Shown in pieces: positions 25,350 to 37,455 of a stretch of 64,000 nucleotides of DNA. Within the stretch, counting starts at the first letter, position 1, and every line of letters starts with the position of its first letter. A program made the position numbers and the translations under genes. The notes below the pieces were generated by a model that saw only the letters and a program-made list of their open reading frames with translations, was not told where the DNA came from and searched no databases. Source of the stretch: Oxyruncus cristatus (lineage: Eukaryota; Chordata; Aves; Passeriformes; Cotingidae); assembly GCA_013399855.1 (NCBI GenBank), contig VXAY01002323.1, positions 326,194 to 390,193 on the forward strand, read 5' to 3'.

Positions 25350-25867
25350 AGAATCATGGAATGGGTTGGGTAAGGTCCCTTTAAGGAAGGGACCTTAAAG
25401 CCCATCCAGTGCCACCCCCTGCCATGGGCAGGAACACCTTCCACCAGCCCAGGTTGCTCCAACCTGGCCTTGGACACTCCCAGGGATCCAGGGGCAGCCA
25501 CAGCCTCTCTGGGAATTCCAGCCCAGCCCCTCCCCACCCACACAGGGAGGAATTTCTCCTATAAGAAAGGACCCTTCCCTTTCTGGGAAGACTCCCACTC
25601 CCAGTTATTTCATCCCAAACCATGACATAGGACACAGAGGCTGGGAGCATCCCAAATTCCAGCAGGAGCTGACAGACCCGCGGCAGCTGCAGAAACCACA
25701 GAAATCCCAGATTCCCCTTTTCCTGAGGCACCCCTTGGAGCTGCTGGCTGAAAGGAGCCCCCTGGGACAGGCCGAGGTGTCTCCAGCCTCACTTATCCCA
25801 CGTCCTGCTGCACAGCAGTTCCTAAGAAGGGGGGACAGTCCACACCTTCCATCCTCTTCTGCTCCCT
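25350..25867 (-). mobile_element. Chimeric repeat copy 2: CR1 type C tail plus non-CR1 body
   Basis: The same structure as 19658-20144: a CR1 type C 3' end (25350 to ~25562), the same switch after ggaggaatttctcctataag, then the same ~300 bp ending at cttctgctccct. Differences are a short duplicated patch near 25370 (aaggtccctttaaggaaggg), a small indel near 25578 and scattered substitutions. Flanking bases outside the shared block do not match, so the two copies share both end points. Confidence 0.75.
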
Positions 25868-28800
25868 CATTTCCCTCTCCGCCCCTCCCCATCCCAGCAG
25901 GACACAGCCCAGCCCTGGGAGCTTCCAGGTGCCACAGGTGACACACGTGGAGCACAAGCTGCTGCAGAGGCTCCGGCTCCACCTGCACTTGGGTTTTCAG
26001 GCTGAAAAGCGAATTCCTGGGACTTTAGCCCCGCACTTGTCTGAGCAGTGGATTTTCAGAAAGATGAATAAAACGGGGGTTTTTATGCAAGTTTTCTGCG
26101 TATCTGAATTTCCTCCCCCCCCAACCCCCAAGAAAGCCTTCATTCTTCTCCTTCTTCTCAAAGCTCTGCCAAACTTAGGTGCTATTTCTGGTTGGCAATT
26201 AGCAAAAAGAATCAGTCCCAAAAATACTGCTGTTACCAGGCAGCAGGGATCGGGAAAGGGGGAGGGAAAGAAAGGGGAAAAAAATAAAAGAGGCACACAT
26301 GCTGTAGCCCACTGGCATCTGATACTCCTTTGGAGCACGAGCAGGGTTTCACATGGCATTAACTTGAGAACCCACCCCTGACCGTGGGCTCTTTCCCCTC
26401 GGCACCACAATTCCATCGTGGCGCGGCCTGGGATCCGTCTGGTTCCCGGCCCCCGGCATGTCACTGACCACCTGCACCTGCACCTGGGCTGAGCAAATGT
26501 CCCTTCTCCCAAAAAAAGGTCGGCTGCCACTTATCCCTGGCTCTGCCCCCTGCTGAGGAGCCCTTGAGGAGACGGGTGGGAATTCTTTCCAGGACAGGGG
26601 CGAAGTCATCCCTGCCATTATTGTCACTGCTGCCACCCCCACTCTGCGAGCGGGGAAAAGGACGTCTGGAGTAAACCCCATCGCCCACGGGAGGTTCCGC
26701 GGGTCACGCACCCAGGATTCCCGAATTCCGGGCGCAGGTTCCTCGGGAGCTCGTGCCAGTGGGAGACGATGCACCAGGCACCCCCCGAGTGCATTTTGCC
26801 TCCGATTCCAGGAAACACTGCACGTGTCACCACTGCCAGCAAAGCCGTGCCCATCCTCCTCGGAGAGCCAGGGAGCCTCCGGGAGCTGGAGTGGGGAGGG
26901 GAAAGGAGGGAATATGTGCAAGGTGCATCACGGCAGGAGCAGCAGAGGGACCCAGCAGCACTTTCTCTCCCTGACAACTCGGTGTAGTTCTTCTGGGTGA
27001 GCTCACACCGGAGGTAAATTGCTTCCCAGTGTGGTTCTGGCAACCAGGGAGGGAAAGGCAGCCCAGGAGCTGTCTGGCTCCTGCCTCAGTTGCGCCAGAG
27101 AAGAGCAGGGAGAGATGTTGCACCGCCTTCACACGACATTCTTTCAACACCCAAAAACTTTTCCAATTAGTCTCTGCCTCCTCTGACAGTGACCTACTTT
27201 AATATCACAGCCTGGGACCAAAGTCTGGCACAGCATCCCACGTTCACACCAAATCCCGCAGCATCCAGACACCTCAGGAAGGAATTAAAAACAACCAGTA
27301 CCAGCCCCTCCAGAGAATCTCCCAACTGGGGATCTCCTGTTTTTCAGAAGGGGTTGATTTATTGTACTTACAGGACCTGTTTGAATTATTATGTGGCTGG
27401 AGAGGGAAGATAAATGATATAAAAAGATAAATAAAGGGTATAAATCAACTTCTCTTGAGCAAACACGTACAGTGACACCACACAACACCAGAGCAACTCC
27501 ATAGGAAAAGCACCACAAGATCCTAATGCGGAAAGAATCCACTGGAGATACATCATAACATGGAGAGAATCCATGTGGAATCCACTCTGAGCTCCATAAC
27601 GGGAAAAACTGAGTGCAGAAGGAAGGGGGGGACAGGAATCCTGCTCTAAGCAAACCAGGTTGCCAAAGGGAAGGCTTTGGCTGTGGAAGATGCATCATCA
27701 CCCTCACCGTCTTGGTGTGCCAATACTTTCCAGACTCCCAGCGAGCATCCGGCTGGAATAATCTCCAGGGAGAAACTGGTCCAGCTGTGCACTGCACACT
27801 CTCGGGGATGGGCTCTTGGAAAGTGCCCCAAGTAGCAGTAGTTTGGGTACCTAAGTCGTTTTTTTTCCTGCAGGAATGAACTCCTTGAGGGTGGAGGGCA
27901 CCCGGGGCCGTCAGTGCCGGATTTAAATGTGGGGATGGCGCATCTGCCACGGGGCAGGGGCTGGCAGAGGCGAGGTCATCAGGATGGTCCACAGGCAGCT
28001 GAACATCCAAGGAAAACAGGGCAGGTGCAGGCTGGGCTGGCTTTTCCCAGGTTGGCTGGTTACTTCTTCAAATGCAAACCCAGAGGTGACTCCTTACTGA
28101 CCCGGGGGGTTGATCAGATCAATGCTGGGATGCGCCAGGGCTCTTGTCCCACTGCTGTCCCCCAGCTCTGAGTGCCCAGCAAACATTCCAGAGCAAACCC
28201 TCTCGCTGCCACTTGCCATGTTGTTGTGTCATCTGCCTCCAGTGCCTCTCAAGGTCAATCAAATCAATCAGGGGTGAAGGATGGAAAAACAGGATAATGA
28301 CAGTTAGCCAAGCAAGATATTAAATCATTAATGATTAAAGGCTGAGACAAAGGAATGACGGAGAGAGGGGGCTGACACTGAACCTGCAAAAAAAACAAGG
28401 AAAGGGGGAAAACTCTGATGGGGCATGATGGGATAGGATCAGGAATAAATAATCCTGCGTGGAATGGGGGAGAGGAAAGTGATGTGAGGAGGCGACAAAG
28501 AATTTCCGTGGATCAGGAGGGAAGTTTACAAGGACAACTTCTAAAAGTGAGCAGGGAACTGATTTTAGCCTGTTATTCCATACAAATTGAGACACACTTC
28601 CTGATGTCAGAGGTTTACCAGCGTGTCACAGGTTATCAGGATGTCACAGGTTGTCACCAATAACCCCTTTGGTGACTTCTCTGGATGTTTTCAACACCCC
28701 GGAATCCCTCTGTTGATTCAGCTCTGCCTCCCAGGCTGTGGTCTGTGTTGCAGTCACAGCCAGAAAACCAGTGGATTTACTGCAGTTTATATGGAAGTGC

Positions 28801-29944
28801 AGAAGTGAGATGACACAGAAATGCTCCCAGGAAAAACAGTGCCTCTTCTGAGCAGATTCCTGCAGAAATGTTTGGGGTGGAGCCCTCTGGTTTACCAGCC
28901 TGGGGGCATAAAGTGTTTTCAGCATAAAAATTCCACCAGGAAAAACAAGACTTTGCAGTCCCTTCATATCTGCCCACCCTTCAAGAGACTGAGCTCACGT
29001 GAGCTGGGAACTCAACCCCCCCGTGATCTAAATTAATATTAAGAGTTATATCAATTAACATTTCAGCTGCTGAAAACCACATGCTGCTGATCTTGTCCCC
29101 GAAGTTTCACAGGTTAGGATTTATCCCTAATTGGGGTGACTGGTAACTGGTTTAGCATCACATCTGATCACACACTGGAGTTCTAAGGAACTCCAGATAC
29201 TTTCCAAAGAACTGCTTAAGCAAAGAACTCTCAGAGGTCTCCAAAACCCCAAGGATGTTGGAAACCCAACCCCTCGAGATCCTGCTCAGGCCTCCAGCAG
29301 CTCATCCCGAGGAATTATTCTCCAACTTGAAAAGAAGCTACAGAGTCTTTTTCAGCACCATTAACTAGAATTAGCACAGTCGAGCCACTGCACATGGACT
29401 GCATCTGTTTTTTCCTCCGTAAAAAGCAGAGGGTGGGGAGCCGCCGTGCCTGGGATAAGCCACGCAGAGTAATTTTAGTTGTTTTGCTGTGGAAGGAGGG
29501 GGGGAACAAAAAAAAAATGGAATTAATTTAAAGGGCGATATTTTAGGCTGCCTTGCTGCGCACGGCTCCAAGCCCAGCGAGTCCCTCCGAAAATAAGTCT
29601 GTGCAGAAGAAATGAAAAGAACAGAAAGGCGAGGCTGGAGGTGTGGTGGAGTGACTGCTGCTCCCGAGGAGTGAGCAGCCTCAGGGTAGGTTTATTTTGG
29701 GGAGCGTGTTTGGGAAGGCAGTTACTCTGGCTGCTCTTACCCTGTGTCTCAAGAAACACACTCTCAGGACACACTCTTACCCTGTGCCACAAGAACTTGG
29801 CCGCTTTAGGTGTTTTCCTCACTACGGTTTTCACTCCCGGGGCTGTGGTGGGCACCAGTCGTTTATTGTCCCCCGTGCACCGAACAGCGGGTGGCCCAGC
29901 GCTCCTGCGGGCTGAAATATGGTCAGCAAAGCTGGAAGGTTCTC
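25868..29944. other. Unique DNA, ~4 kb, no gene seen
   Basis: No transposon is recognised. 26380-26850 is the most CpG-enriched part. 27400-27440 is AT-rich. A 241-codon minus frame at 27285-28010 is the longest frame in the window outside repeats and gaps (see findings). 28250-28350 and 29030-29170 are AT-rich and repeat-free. Confidence 0.5.
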
Positions 29945-30030
29945 CAGTGGAAGGTGTCCCTGCCCATGGCAGGGCGTGGAACTGGGTGACCTTTAAGGTC
30001 CCTGCAACCCAACCCTTCTGTGGTTCCACG
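29945..30030 (+). mobile_element. CR1 3'-end fragment, type C
   Basis: The blocks ccagtggaaggtgtccctgc, gtggaactgggtgacc and tttaaggtccctgcaaccc form the final ~85 bp of a plus-strand type C CR1. The terminal octamers are degenerate. Confidence 0.82.
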
Positions 30031-30621
30031 ACTCCTTGGAAATGATCCGTCTCTGCCTTTCCCTCGGGTCACACTCCCTGACCCCCCATCCCCGTGTCCC
30101 AAACACGGGCTGCTCTCACCTCCCAAGAGCGGAAGGAAAACTTCCCCATTTCGCACCGGTTGCCTTCGGAACCACATTTATTCCGAAGGCAGGAAGCCTG
30201 CTCCTCCCTTTCTGCTCTGCTTGCAAGGGATCTGCTCCCAGCTCTTGCTTTTGCCGGCATGAACCTGCCCAGCTCAGGCCCAGCAGCTCCGAGAACGCTC
30301 GTGTGCTTTAGGAGCTTATTGTTTATACAATATTCTATTGCACTGCTCATCGGGACTCTCGTTTCCCAGCAAATCTGATTTTCTTCCAGCAGATATTCAA
30401 CGATTTTCGCAGTAGCCAAAGACGGGGGAGCTCTGCCTCCCTCTACCACCAGCAGCATCAATGCTCTGGCTTGTGTTCCTATTAAATCCATTTATTGCCA
30501 CGGTCTTGGCTGTTCAGAGGGAGCCCTGGGTGTGTAAAATGGGCGGAGGAGGAAAAAAGGGAAAGAAACTGAAATAAAAATAAAAATTTTTTTAAAAAAA
30601 AAAAAGTAAATCCAAGAATAT
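30031..30621. other. Unique DNA, no gene seen
   Basis: Ordinary sequence followed by an A/T-rich patch (30568-30606) that abuts the 28-bp minisatellite. Confidence 0.5.
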
Positions 30622-30647
30622 TTTCTGTGGAAATATTTTCGGCGGGA

Positions 30648-31594
30648 TTTCCCTGTGGAATTGCAGTGCCAGGGGTTTCACTGGAATTGCAGTGCCAGGG
30701 ATTTCAGTGTGGAATTGAAATTCCAGGGGTTTCCCTGTGGAATTGCAGTGCCAGGGATTTCTGCATGGAGTTGAAATTCCAGGGGTTTCCCTGTGGAATT
30801 GCAGTGCCAGGGGTTTCACTGGAATTGCAGTGCCAGGGATTTCAGTGTGGAATTGAAATTCCAGGGGTTTCCCTGTGGAATTGCAGTGCCAGGGATTTCA
30901 GTGTGGAATTGAAATTCCAGGGGTTTCCCTGTGGAATTGCAGTGCCAGGGATTTCAGTGTGGAATTGCAATTCCAGGGGTTTCCCTCTGGAATTCCAGTG
31001 CCAGAGGTTTCCCTGTGGAATTGCAGTGCCAGGAATTTCACTGGAATTGCAGTGCCAGGGATTTCAGTGTGGCATTGCAGTGCCAAGGATTTCAGTGTGG
31101 AATTGCAATTCCAGGGGTTTCCCTCTGGAATTCCAGTGCCAGAGGTTTCCCTGTGGAATTGCAGTGCCAGGAATTTCACTGGAATTGCAGTGCCAGGGAT
31201 TTCAGTGTGGCATTGCAGTGCCAAGGATTTCAGTGTGGAATTGCAATTCCAGGGGTTTCCCTCTGGAATTCCAGTGCCAGAGGTTTCCCTGTGGAATTGC
31301 AGTGCCAGGAATTTCACTGGAATTGCAGTGCCAGGGATTTCAGTGTGGCATTGCAGTGCCAAGGATTTCAGTGTGGAATTGCAATTCCAGGGGTTTCCCT
31401 CTGGAATTCCAGTGCCAGAGGTTTCCCTGTGGAATTGCAGTGCCAGGAATTTCACTGGAATTGCAGTGCCAGGGATTTCAGTGTGGCATTGCAGTGCCAA
31501 GGATTTCAGTGTGGAATGGCAATTCCAGGGGTTTCCCTCTGGAATTCCAGTGCCAGAGGTTTCCCTGTGGAATTGCAGTGCCAGGGGTTTCACC
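30648..31594. repeat. 28-bp minisatellite with 138-bp higher-order repeat
   Basis: About 34 monomers, mostly 28 bp with a regular 26-bp variant, all starting with TTTC and containing ggaattgcagtgccagg or close forms. From 30952 they are arranged in 138-bp blocks of five (28+28+28+26+28). Blocks start at 30952, 31090, 31228 and 31366, with a partial fifth at 31504. The first 304 bp (30648-30951) are an irregular array of 11 monomers. A degenerate unit may begin at 30622. Since 138 is divisible by three, frames stay open across blocks on both strands. I see no gene structure around it. Confidence 0.97.
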
Positions 31595-31651
31595 AGTTCA
31601 CAGCAGAACCTCAAAAGAATAAAAATTAAGTAAAAAAACGAGCACGAAGCC

Positions 31652-31835
31652 CCGTCCTCAAGTGCCCCATCCACACGCTGCTCGGAGCCTTCCCAGGGTG
31701 GGCACTGCCCCGCTGCCCCGGGCAGCCTCTTCCAGCGCTTGGCAACCCTTCCCGTGACAAAAGTGTTCCTAAATACCTCATCTAAACCTCCCCTTGCACA
31801 ACCTGAGGCCCTTCCCTCTCATCCTGCTGCTTGTC
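31652..31835 (-). mobile_element. Old CR1 fragment
   Basis: Diverged minus-strand CR1. It holds cgtcctcaagtgccccatcc, then gggcagcctcttccagcgc, ctaaatacctcatctaaacc and ctctcatcctgctgcttg. It lacks the terminal octamers. It begins 58 bp after the end of the 28-bp minisatellite. Confidence 0.75.
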
Positions 31836-34702
31836 CAGGTGGGATGCGGGTGGTTCTGCGGGAGCGAGGGAGTGGGAGAAAGATCGGGGGGGAAGCCCCA
31901 TTCCCAGCTGGACACTATTCTAATACAAGCAAAGTCCTGTTACTGCTCAGCCTCGTTCTGCACCCCCAAGTGAAGACAACATGGGCACTTCTCCCATTTT
32001 TTGTCTACTCTGGCACCCAAATTCAGCCTTCGCTTTATGACAGCACTGCCATGAACAACCACAACTGCAAAAATGCCCCTATTTTATTCCACACACACCC
32101 CACTGCCCAGTTATTGTCCCAAGCTCTTTGATTTACTGGCAGAGAAGAGGAAGATTGTGCTCAGCCCCAGCCAAATGTAGGGTTTTTCTCAGCCTCTGCC
32201 TTGCCCACCTCCCCTTTGGCACAGTTTGTTCCAGGAAGTTTAATGCAACTGCAGCTCCAGAGGACAGAGAAGGATTGGAGGCCTTTCTCTTCCAGGAGCA
32301 AAGTCAGCACTTTGCAGAGATTGAGAGAAGACTGGGCATCACCAGATCGTGAGAAAGCAGCACAGGTGCCCATGGGAGGAGGAGCAGAACCAGCAGAACC
32401 TGTGTCATGGGAAGGGTGATCACTGGAAGAAGGGCTCATTCTGGTGACCTTGTTTGCAGCTCATGCCTTTCCATGAGCTTTCTGTTGCACTGACTTCTGT
32501 CTTCAGCTGGGAGCAGTTCGGAATTGCATTTACAGTCACTGCACCTCGGTGTTCGCTTCTGTTTATACCCAAAAAACCTCCCCACTCGCAGAGAGCTCAA
32601 GAGTTAATCAGGCAAAGCAATTCCTACTTGCTCCAGACACACCCCCAGCTCCGGAGGGGCTGCACCAGGGCAGGAAGCACCTGAGACAAGCTCAGAACCC
32701 TGATTAAGGCAAAAAACGAGGAGGAAAAGCTGTGCTGGGGGATGCAACACTTGTGGGAGCTCACCCAGTCTGTCCTTGGGCGCTGGAAGTATTTAGTTAT
32801 TTTATAATACTTTAAAAAGTTGTTATTATTATTATTATTTTCAAATCCCTGGATTAAGGGTGTGGAGGTAGCGTTCCAAATGTCTCAGAAGAGGCGGCTG
32901 ATGGGAGTGATCATCACTGTTATTTCTGTAGGTCAGGTGAGCCTGGGGTCTGATCAGAGGAGTCGTTTGGCACCAGGACTGGCTGATCTTCTTTAGCCCT
33001 CAAATTCCTCCCCCATGACTGAGCACTTCAGTGCTGTGTCCTCGATTTAAACCACATTTAATCTCCACGTCGTCAATTCGGGCTCAAAACGTAACAGGAA
33101 AGGGGACGAGAGTGAAGAGAAGGGAGGGGAGAGACCAAATGGAAGTGAAACTTCGGCCAAGATTGTGCTGCTCCAAACCACAGCAGACAAAGCAGACCTA
33201 GCCCAGAACACGACTGCCCTATCCTGGAGCGGGTTAGAAAGTGGTCTGGATTAAAATATCCTTTATTCCTTGTTCTGTTATTCTTTTATCAGGCACCAGG
33301 ACCCTCCAGACTTCAGCCCTGGTCACTCAGTTTATGTTCTTGAACATCCAACAGTTGGAAAGCCAATCCCCCCCCGCCCAAAAATCTTGACCTCTTTGAA
33401 CAGCAATGCTGAATATCCTCATGAATCACACTCGTGTCTTTGGAAAACACATTATTTTTACACCTTGTTGCTCTCCATTTCGGAGCCATCTCACAGTCAT
33501 GAGTTCCAAAGAATGACTTTATGTTACATAAGCTGGGAAAAAAGAAAAACCACAAAAAAACCAAAAAAACCTGCTGCAGAGCTTTTGTTTCAAAATGCTT
33601 CATGTCAGCCGCTCAAAAGGTTCCATTATTCTCTGGGCTTTTAAGTGAAATTCAAGTTCCATATAATGGTTTAACTGCCCTCCTCGAGGAGCAGAGACTC
33701 GGCCTGAATTCAGGGCGTCACAAACCACGTGTCAGACGAGGAGCTGCCGCCCAGGTTCAGGCGAGTTTTAAAGCAAATTAGAGCATGAAGAACCTTTGTG
33801 CAGCTGTCTGGCCTTTCTCCCCTTCCCGTGTCATCGTGTAAATGATTTATCCCCGTTGCCATATGGAATTTGCTCAGCATCACCCAGGCCAGCAGCAGCA
33901 TCCGCTGCTGTGCACTGAGCCCAAGTGACAGCTGAAGGTACAGCAAAGCCTCATCTTTTATTTAGTGCTGCAAAGGAAGGGATTTGTGTGCTGGGCTGTA
34001 AACCAGCAGATCCGGTCGTTCCAAACACAGCCTGAGCTCCAGTCACACAGAACAGCTCCTGGGGTGTTTTCTGGGAAGCCCTGGCTGGTCTTTACCCACA
34101 TCCCTCTCCTGCTGGTTCCTGTGCACAAGTTCCACACGGATGATAAAAGATCATTTACAGCCTTCCCTGAAGCGACTAATGGCTCCAGCCCTGACAGAGC
34201 TGCAGAGAAACGGGATCAATGGAGTAGAAAGAATTACTATAATCAGATTATTTGACCCCAGGCACAGCATCTACCCCTGTTTTAAGCCACGCACAACTCT
34301 GGTCCCAGCTCCTGCAAGGGGGAGCTGAGTAAAGAACTTAATGAGGGGGTGGGGGAAAAAAAAAATCTCTTTGCTGAAGGCTTTTGAAGAGGTCACAAAG
34401 ATTTATGCAACCCCACTGCAATTGTGTCCTCTTTAGGAGCCTCCAAGAAATCACTACTGCAATTCCCTGCCTCTCACACCATCCCTGTGCCACACGAGGG
34501 GCACAAAGTCCCTCCAAATTCAAGTTCTTGGCCCACTTGGCCTGTGGAATTCCAGGGAAGCTCTCTGGAGTGCGTGTCCGGTCTGAGAACTTCCATTTCT
34601 CCATGGAAAACAATGGTACATCCATAACCTGCCTGCACCTTCGAGAAGCTCCCTGCACTTTCAAAAGCTCCCCCAGCAACACTGTCACTGCCCTTCTGCA
34701 TA
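31836..34702. other. Unique DNA, no gene seen
   Basis: About 2.9 kb. It has a short TTA tract at 32821-32838 and an A-rich patch at 33538-33570. 33620-34260 is repeat-free with AT-rich parts and may include conserved noncoding sequence. No convincing exon. Confidence 0.5.
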
Positions 34703-34870
34703 TTGTATTTATAATACATATTATAATATACACAATTGCTTATCTACATGATACATATAATTGCATATCTATTATATATATAAATTTGTGTATATATATT
34801 TATATATACTTATATATTTATACATACTTATATATTTATATATACTTATATATTATTTATATATCTTTTA
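34703..34870. repeat. TATA-rich microsatellite
   Basis: It begins with variants of tattataatatacac and passes into repeats of tatatacttatatattta (about 16-20 bp periods) up to a single N at 34871. The hydrophobic Tyr/Ile frames crossing it are artefacts. Confidence 0.9.
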
Positions 34871-34871
34871 N
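34871..34871. other. Single ambiguous base
   Basis: An N at the right edge of the TATA-rich microsatellite. Probably a consensus failure in the repeat. Confidence 1.
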
Positions 34872-36926
34872 TATAGGCTAAATGCAAAGAATAGGTCCAG
34901 TGCATCCTGTCCTATGAAGGCAACCTTTCCCAGGAACCTCACTGGGTATTTCCCCCTGGATATCTCCGTTAGTGAATTCCAGGACAAAGCTTCCTGCGAA
35001 CCCTCGGTCCCTGTTCGTGTTTAGAGGCAAATTTAAAATGCAGTCGGTTTTGCTTCCCTCTCCCTCCCTTCAAACTCTGCAATCCTTACACAGGATTGCC
35101 TTAAAACTGTTGTTTTGCCAAAGGCTGCATCGCTCCAGCTGGAATTGGGAGCTAAAAAAGGATTAAGATATCAAATGAAGGGGCTCTGAAGATGCTTCTG
35201 TTCGGGGTCAAAAGCAGGCGAGAGCAGCAATCCTACAAGGAAACTTCCCCTGAGGTTTTTCCGCCCTGTTGTGCTTGCCTTGAAGAGCTGCTAAATCCCA
35301 AACTTCGCAGCTTTCCCTGGCGACACCTGGGATGACCCCGATGTGGGTCCCAGGGGTTGAGCTCCGAGCCAACCATCCTGCAGCTGGAACCGCCAGAGCC
35401 CCCACGCAGCCAGGACAGGCAGGAGACGAAGGGAAGAGGGAAAAGCAAGGCCAGGCCAGGGCCGAGCAGTTAATTCCATGATTTGCTATTTATTTTTCAG
35501 GAATAAGTTGACTGAGATCAAACGGGGCTTTTTCAATCATGGGCTCATCGGGAGCATCTGAGAAGGGTGAAGAGCTTTAAAAGAACATCTTCCTTTCAAA
35601 TAAAAGCAATTATTTGTCCTTTAAAAAAAAAAATTAAAAAAAAACAAACTAATGGCTGACATTGAAAAATTCTAACCCAAACATTGCCTAGGAAACAATC
35701 TTTATCGCTGGATCGTTTTATATCCTGGTACTTGGATTATGCCAGGCTCAAAGAAGGAGCAAACAGCGATATTCCAATTTGTACAAAAGAATGTCTTGCT
35801 GTACTTGCAGAAATGCAAATCAGGCAACATCCACCTCGGAGCATTTTCGAACGTATGACTCTATAAACTCCATTTTCATATATGCATTAAATTGTATCTC
35901 TGATAAGAAGGAAACAAGAGCTTTTTCTTTTATTTTCCCCTGCAGTTGAGCCCAGAAGTGACTTCATTGCAGTTCAATTTGCACAGTTTTGCCCTAAATG
36001 TGCTGTTTTCTGAGCTTTCCCGGAGCACCGACCAGTGCAGTACCTCGTTCACCCGCTGTGACCCCCCCAGTTGATGGCTGTGACCTGGAATTCCTGCTCT
36101 GATCCAATTCACCGGTGAAAGCACAAGGAGACCCCAATAAACATGGTCTGTTTGGTTCCCAAAGCCGACAGACGAGACCTCAGTGCAATTCCCACGTGGG
36201 ATCCGTCAGATTTCTGGAGCTGGCCTGCTCCTATCTAAGCTGAGCCGTTCCACTGACATCACCTCCCTACCTTTTATTTCAATTATCTCTCTGCTTTTTC
36301 CATATCAAAAGTAAATTGTATTAATTTGCTTGCAATTAGTTTGAGGTTGATAAATCCCCGCTCTCAACTCCCGACGTCTGTGGAAGCGGCGGGGGGGGGG
36401 GGGGTTTTTTGCAACGGAGCTTTTAAATTCGTTATGAGAATAACATAAATCAACTTTACACCTGCTCTGTGCTGCGACTCGTCTCGTTTCTGCTTCACCA
36501 ATTTAATTCAAAGATCGTGGTGGCAGTATCACCGTCGAAGGAAATCGCAGCCTGGTGGTTTTGGGGTTTGTTTTTTTTTTTGTTCGAATTGCGAAGGATC
36601 TGTGCTCACATTTCAGCTGCTCTTTACAAACGGGGGCTGCGCAGAAGGTTAATGCTGCTCAAACCCAACCAAGCTCCCGTTCCCACCTCATCACGTGCTC
36701 TGCTCTGGGCCTGATTTTTATGGATGTGGGGAAAATTGTCAGGAGGTGGAGGGAGAGTCCTTCAAGCGCTCAAAACCAAATGGTGGAAGTTTCGGGTTTG
36801 GGACGGGACGTTTCCAGGTTCTGCTGATTTAAATGACTTTGGGGTTTTACGGGATATATTTAAACATGTGAACTCTGAGATTTGGGGTTAATGACAGTCC
36901 AGTCTCTCTCCAGTCTCTTCTGGGCA
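34872..36926. other. Unique DNA with possible conserved island, no confirmed gene
   Basis: A poly-A-like patch lies at 35621-35645. 35650-35900 is AT-rich and repeat-free and contains the POU octamer ATGCAAAT near 35813. All three plus frames are largely open there, which suggests conserved noncoding DNA rather than an exon. A long G-run lies at 36390-36404. 36280-36360 is AT-rich. Confidence 0.5.
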
Positions 36927-36971
36927 ACTGGCACAGGTTGCCCTGAGAAGCTGTGGCTGCCCCTGGATCCA
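36927..36971 (+). mobile_element. CR1 scrap, type C
   Basis: aactggcacaggttgccctg, agaagctgtggctgcccc and tggatcc form a ~45-bp piece of the type C body on plus. The same region recurs 130 bp downstream in the larger fragment, so this may be a separate insertion or a local duplication. Confidence 0.65.
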
Positions 36972-37065
36972 GACATAATGCAAATATTTAACCTCCAACC
37001 CCAGCTGATAAAACCACAGCCAGTGCTCACACAAAGCTGAAGACAAGGCAAAGTGCTGTAAATAC

Positions 37066-37255
37066 ACTGGGAGGGTGGGGAGGGGCTGGGATGGAATTCC
37101 CAGAGGAACTGTGGCTGCCCCTGGATCCCTGGAAGCGTCCAAGGCCAGGTTGGAGCAACCTGTGCTGGTGGAAGGTGTCCCTGCCCGTGGCAGGGGGTGG
37201 CACTGGCTGATATTTAAGGTCTCTCCAACCCAACCCATCCTGGGATTCTGTGATG
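37066..37255 (+). mobile_element. CR1 fragment, type C
   Basis: Plus strand: gggagggtggggaggggctg, ggaattcccagaggaactg, ccaaggccaggttggagc, ggaaggtgtccctgcccgtg and ctccaacccaacccatcc, ending in gggattctgtgatgat. This is a nearly complete 190-bp 3' end. Confidence 0.92.
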
Positions 37256-37367
37256 ATCCTGTGGCCTGTGGTGTTGACCTGACTGCAGAAATGTGTGCAG
37301 GACCATAACTGGAATTAGGGGCTCCAATTCCAAAGGCACAGAAGCCCTTCCTGTGCACACAAGTGTC

Positions 37368-37455
37368 GTGGGATCACGGAATGATTTGCTCTCAGAGGGA
37401 CCTTAAAGATCATCCAGTCCCAACCCCCTGCCTTGGGCAGGGACACCTTCCTGAG
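37368..37455 (-). mobile_element. CR1 3'-end fragment
   Basis: It begins with gggatcacggaatgatttg, followed by agggaccttaaagatcatcc and ggcagggacaccttcctgag. It lies 113 bp from the oppositely oriented fragment at 37066-37255, so the two 3' ends face each other. Confidence 0.85.

Noticed and set aside
36390..36404. Long G-run as a G-quadruplex
   Set aside because: A single homopolymer run followed by T6, without the spaced G-tracts of a typical quadruplex; it may also be a sequencing artefact.
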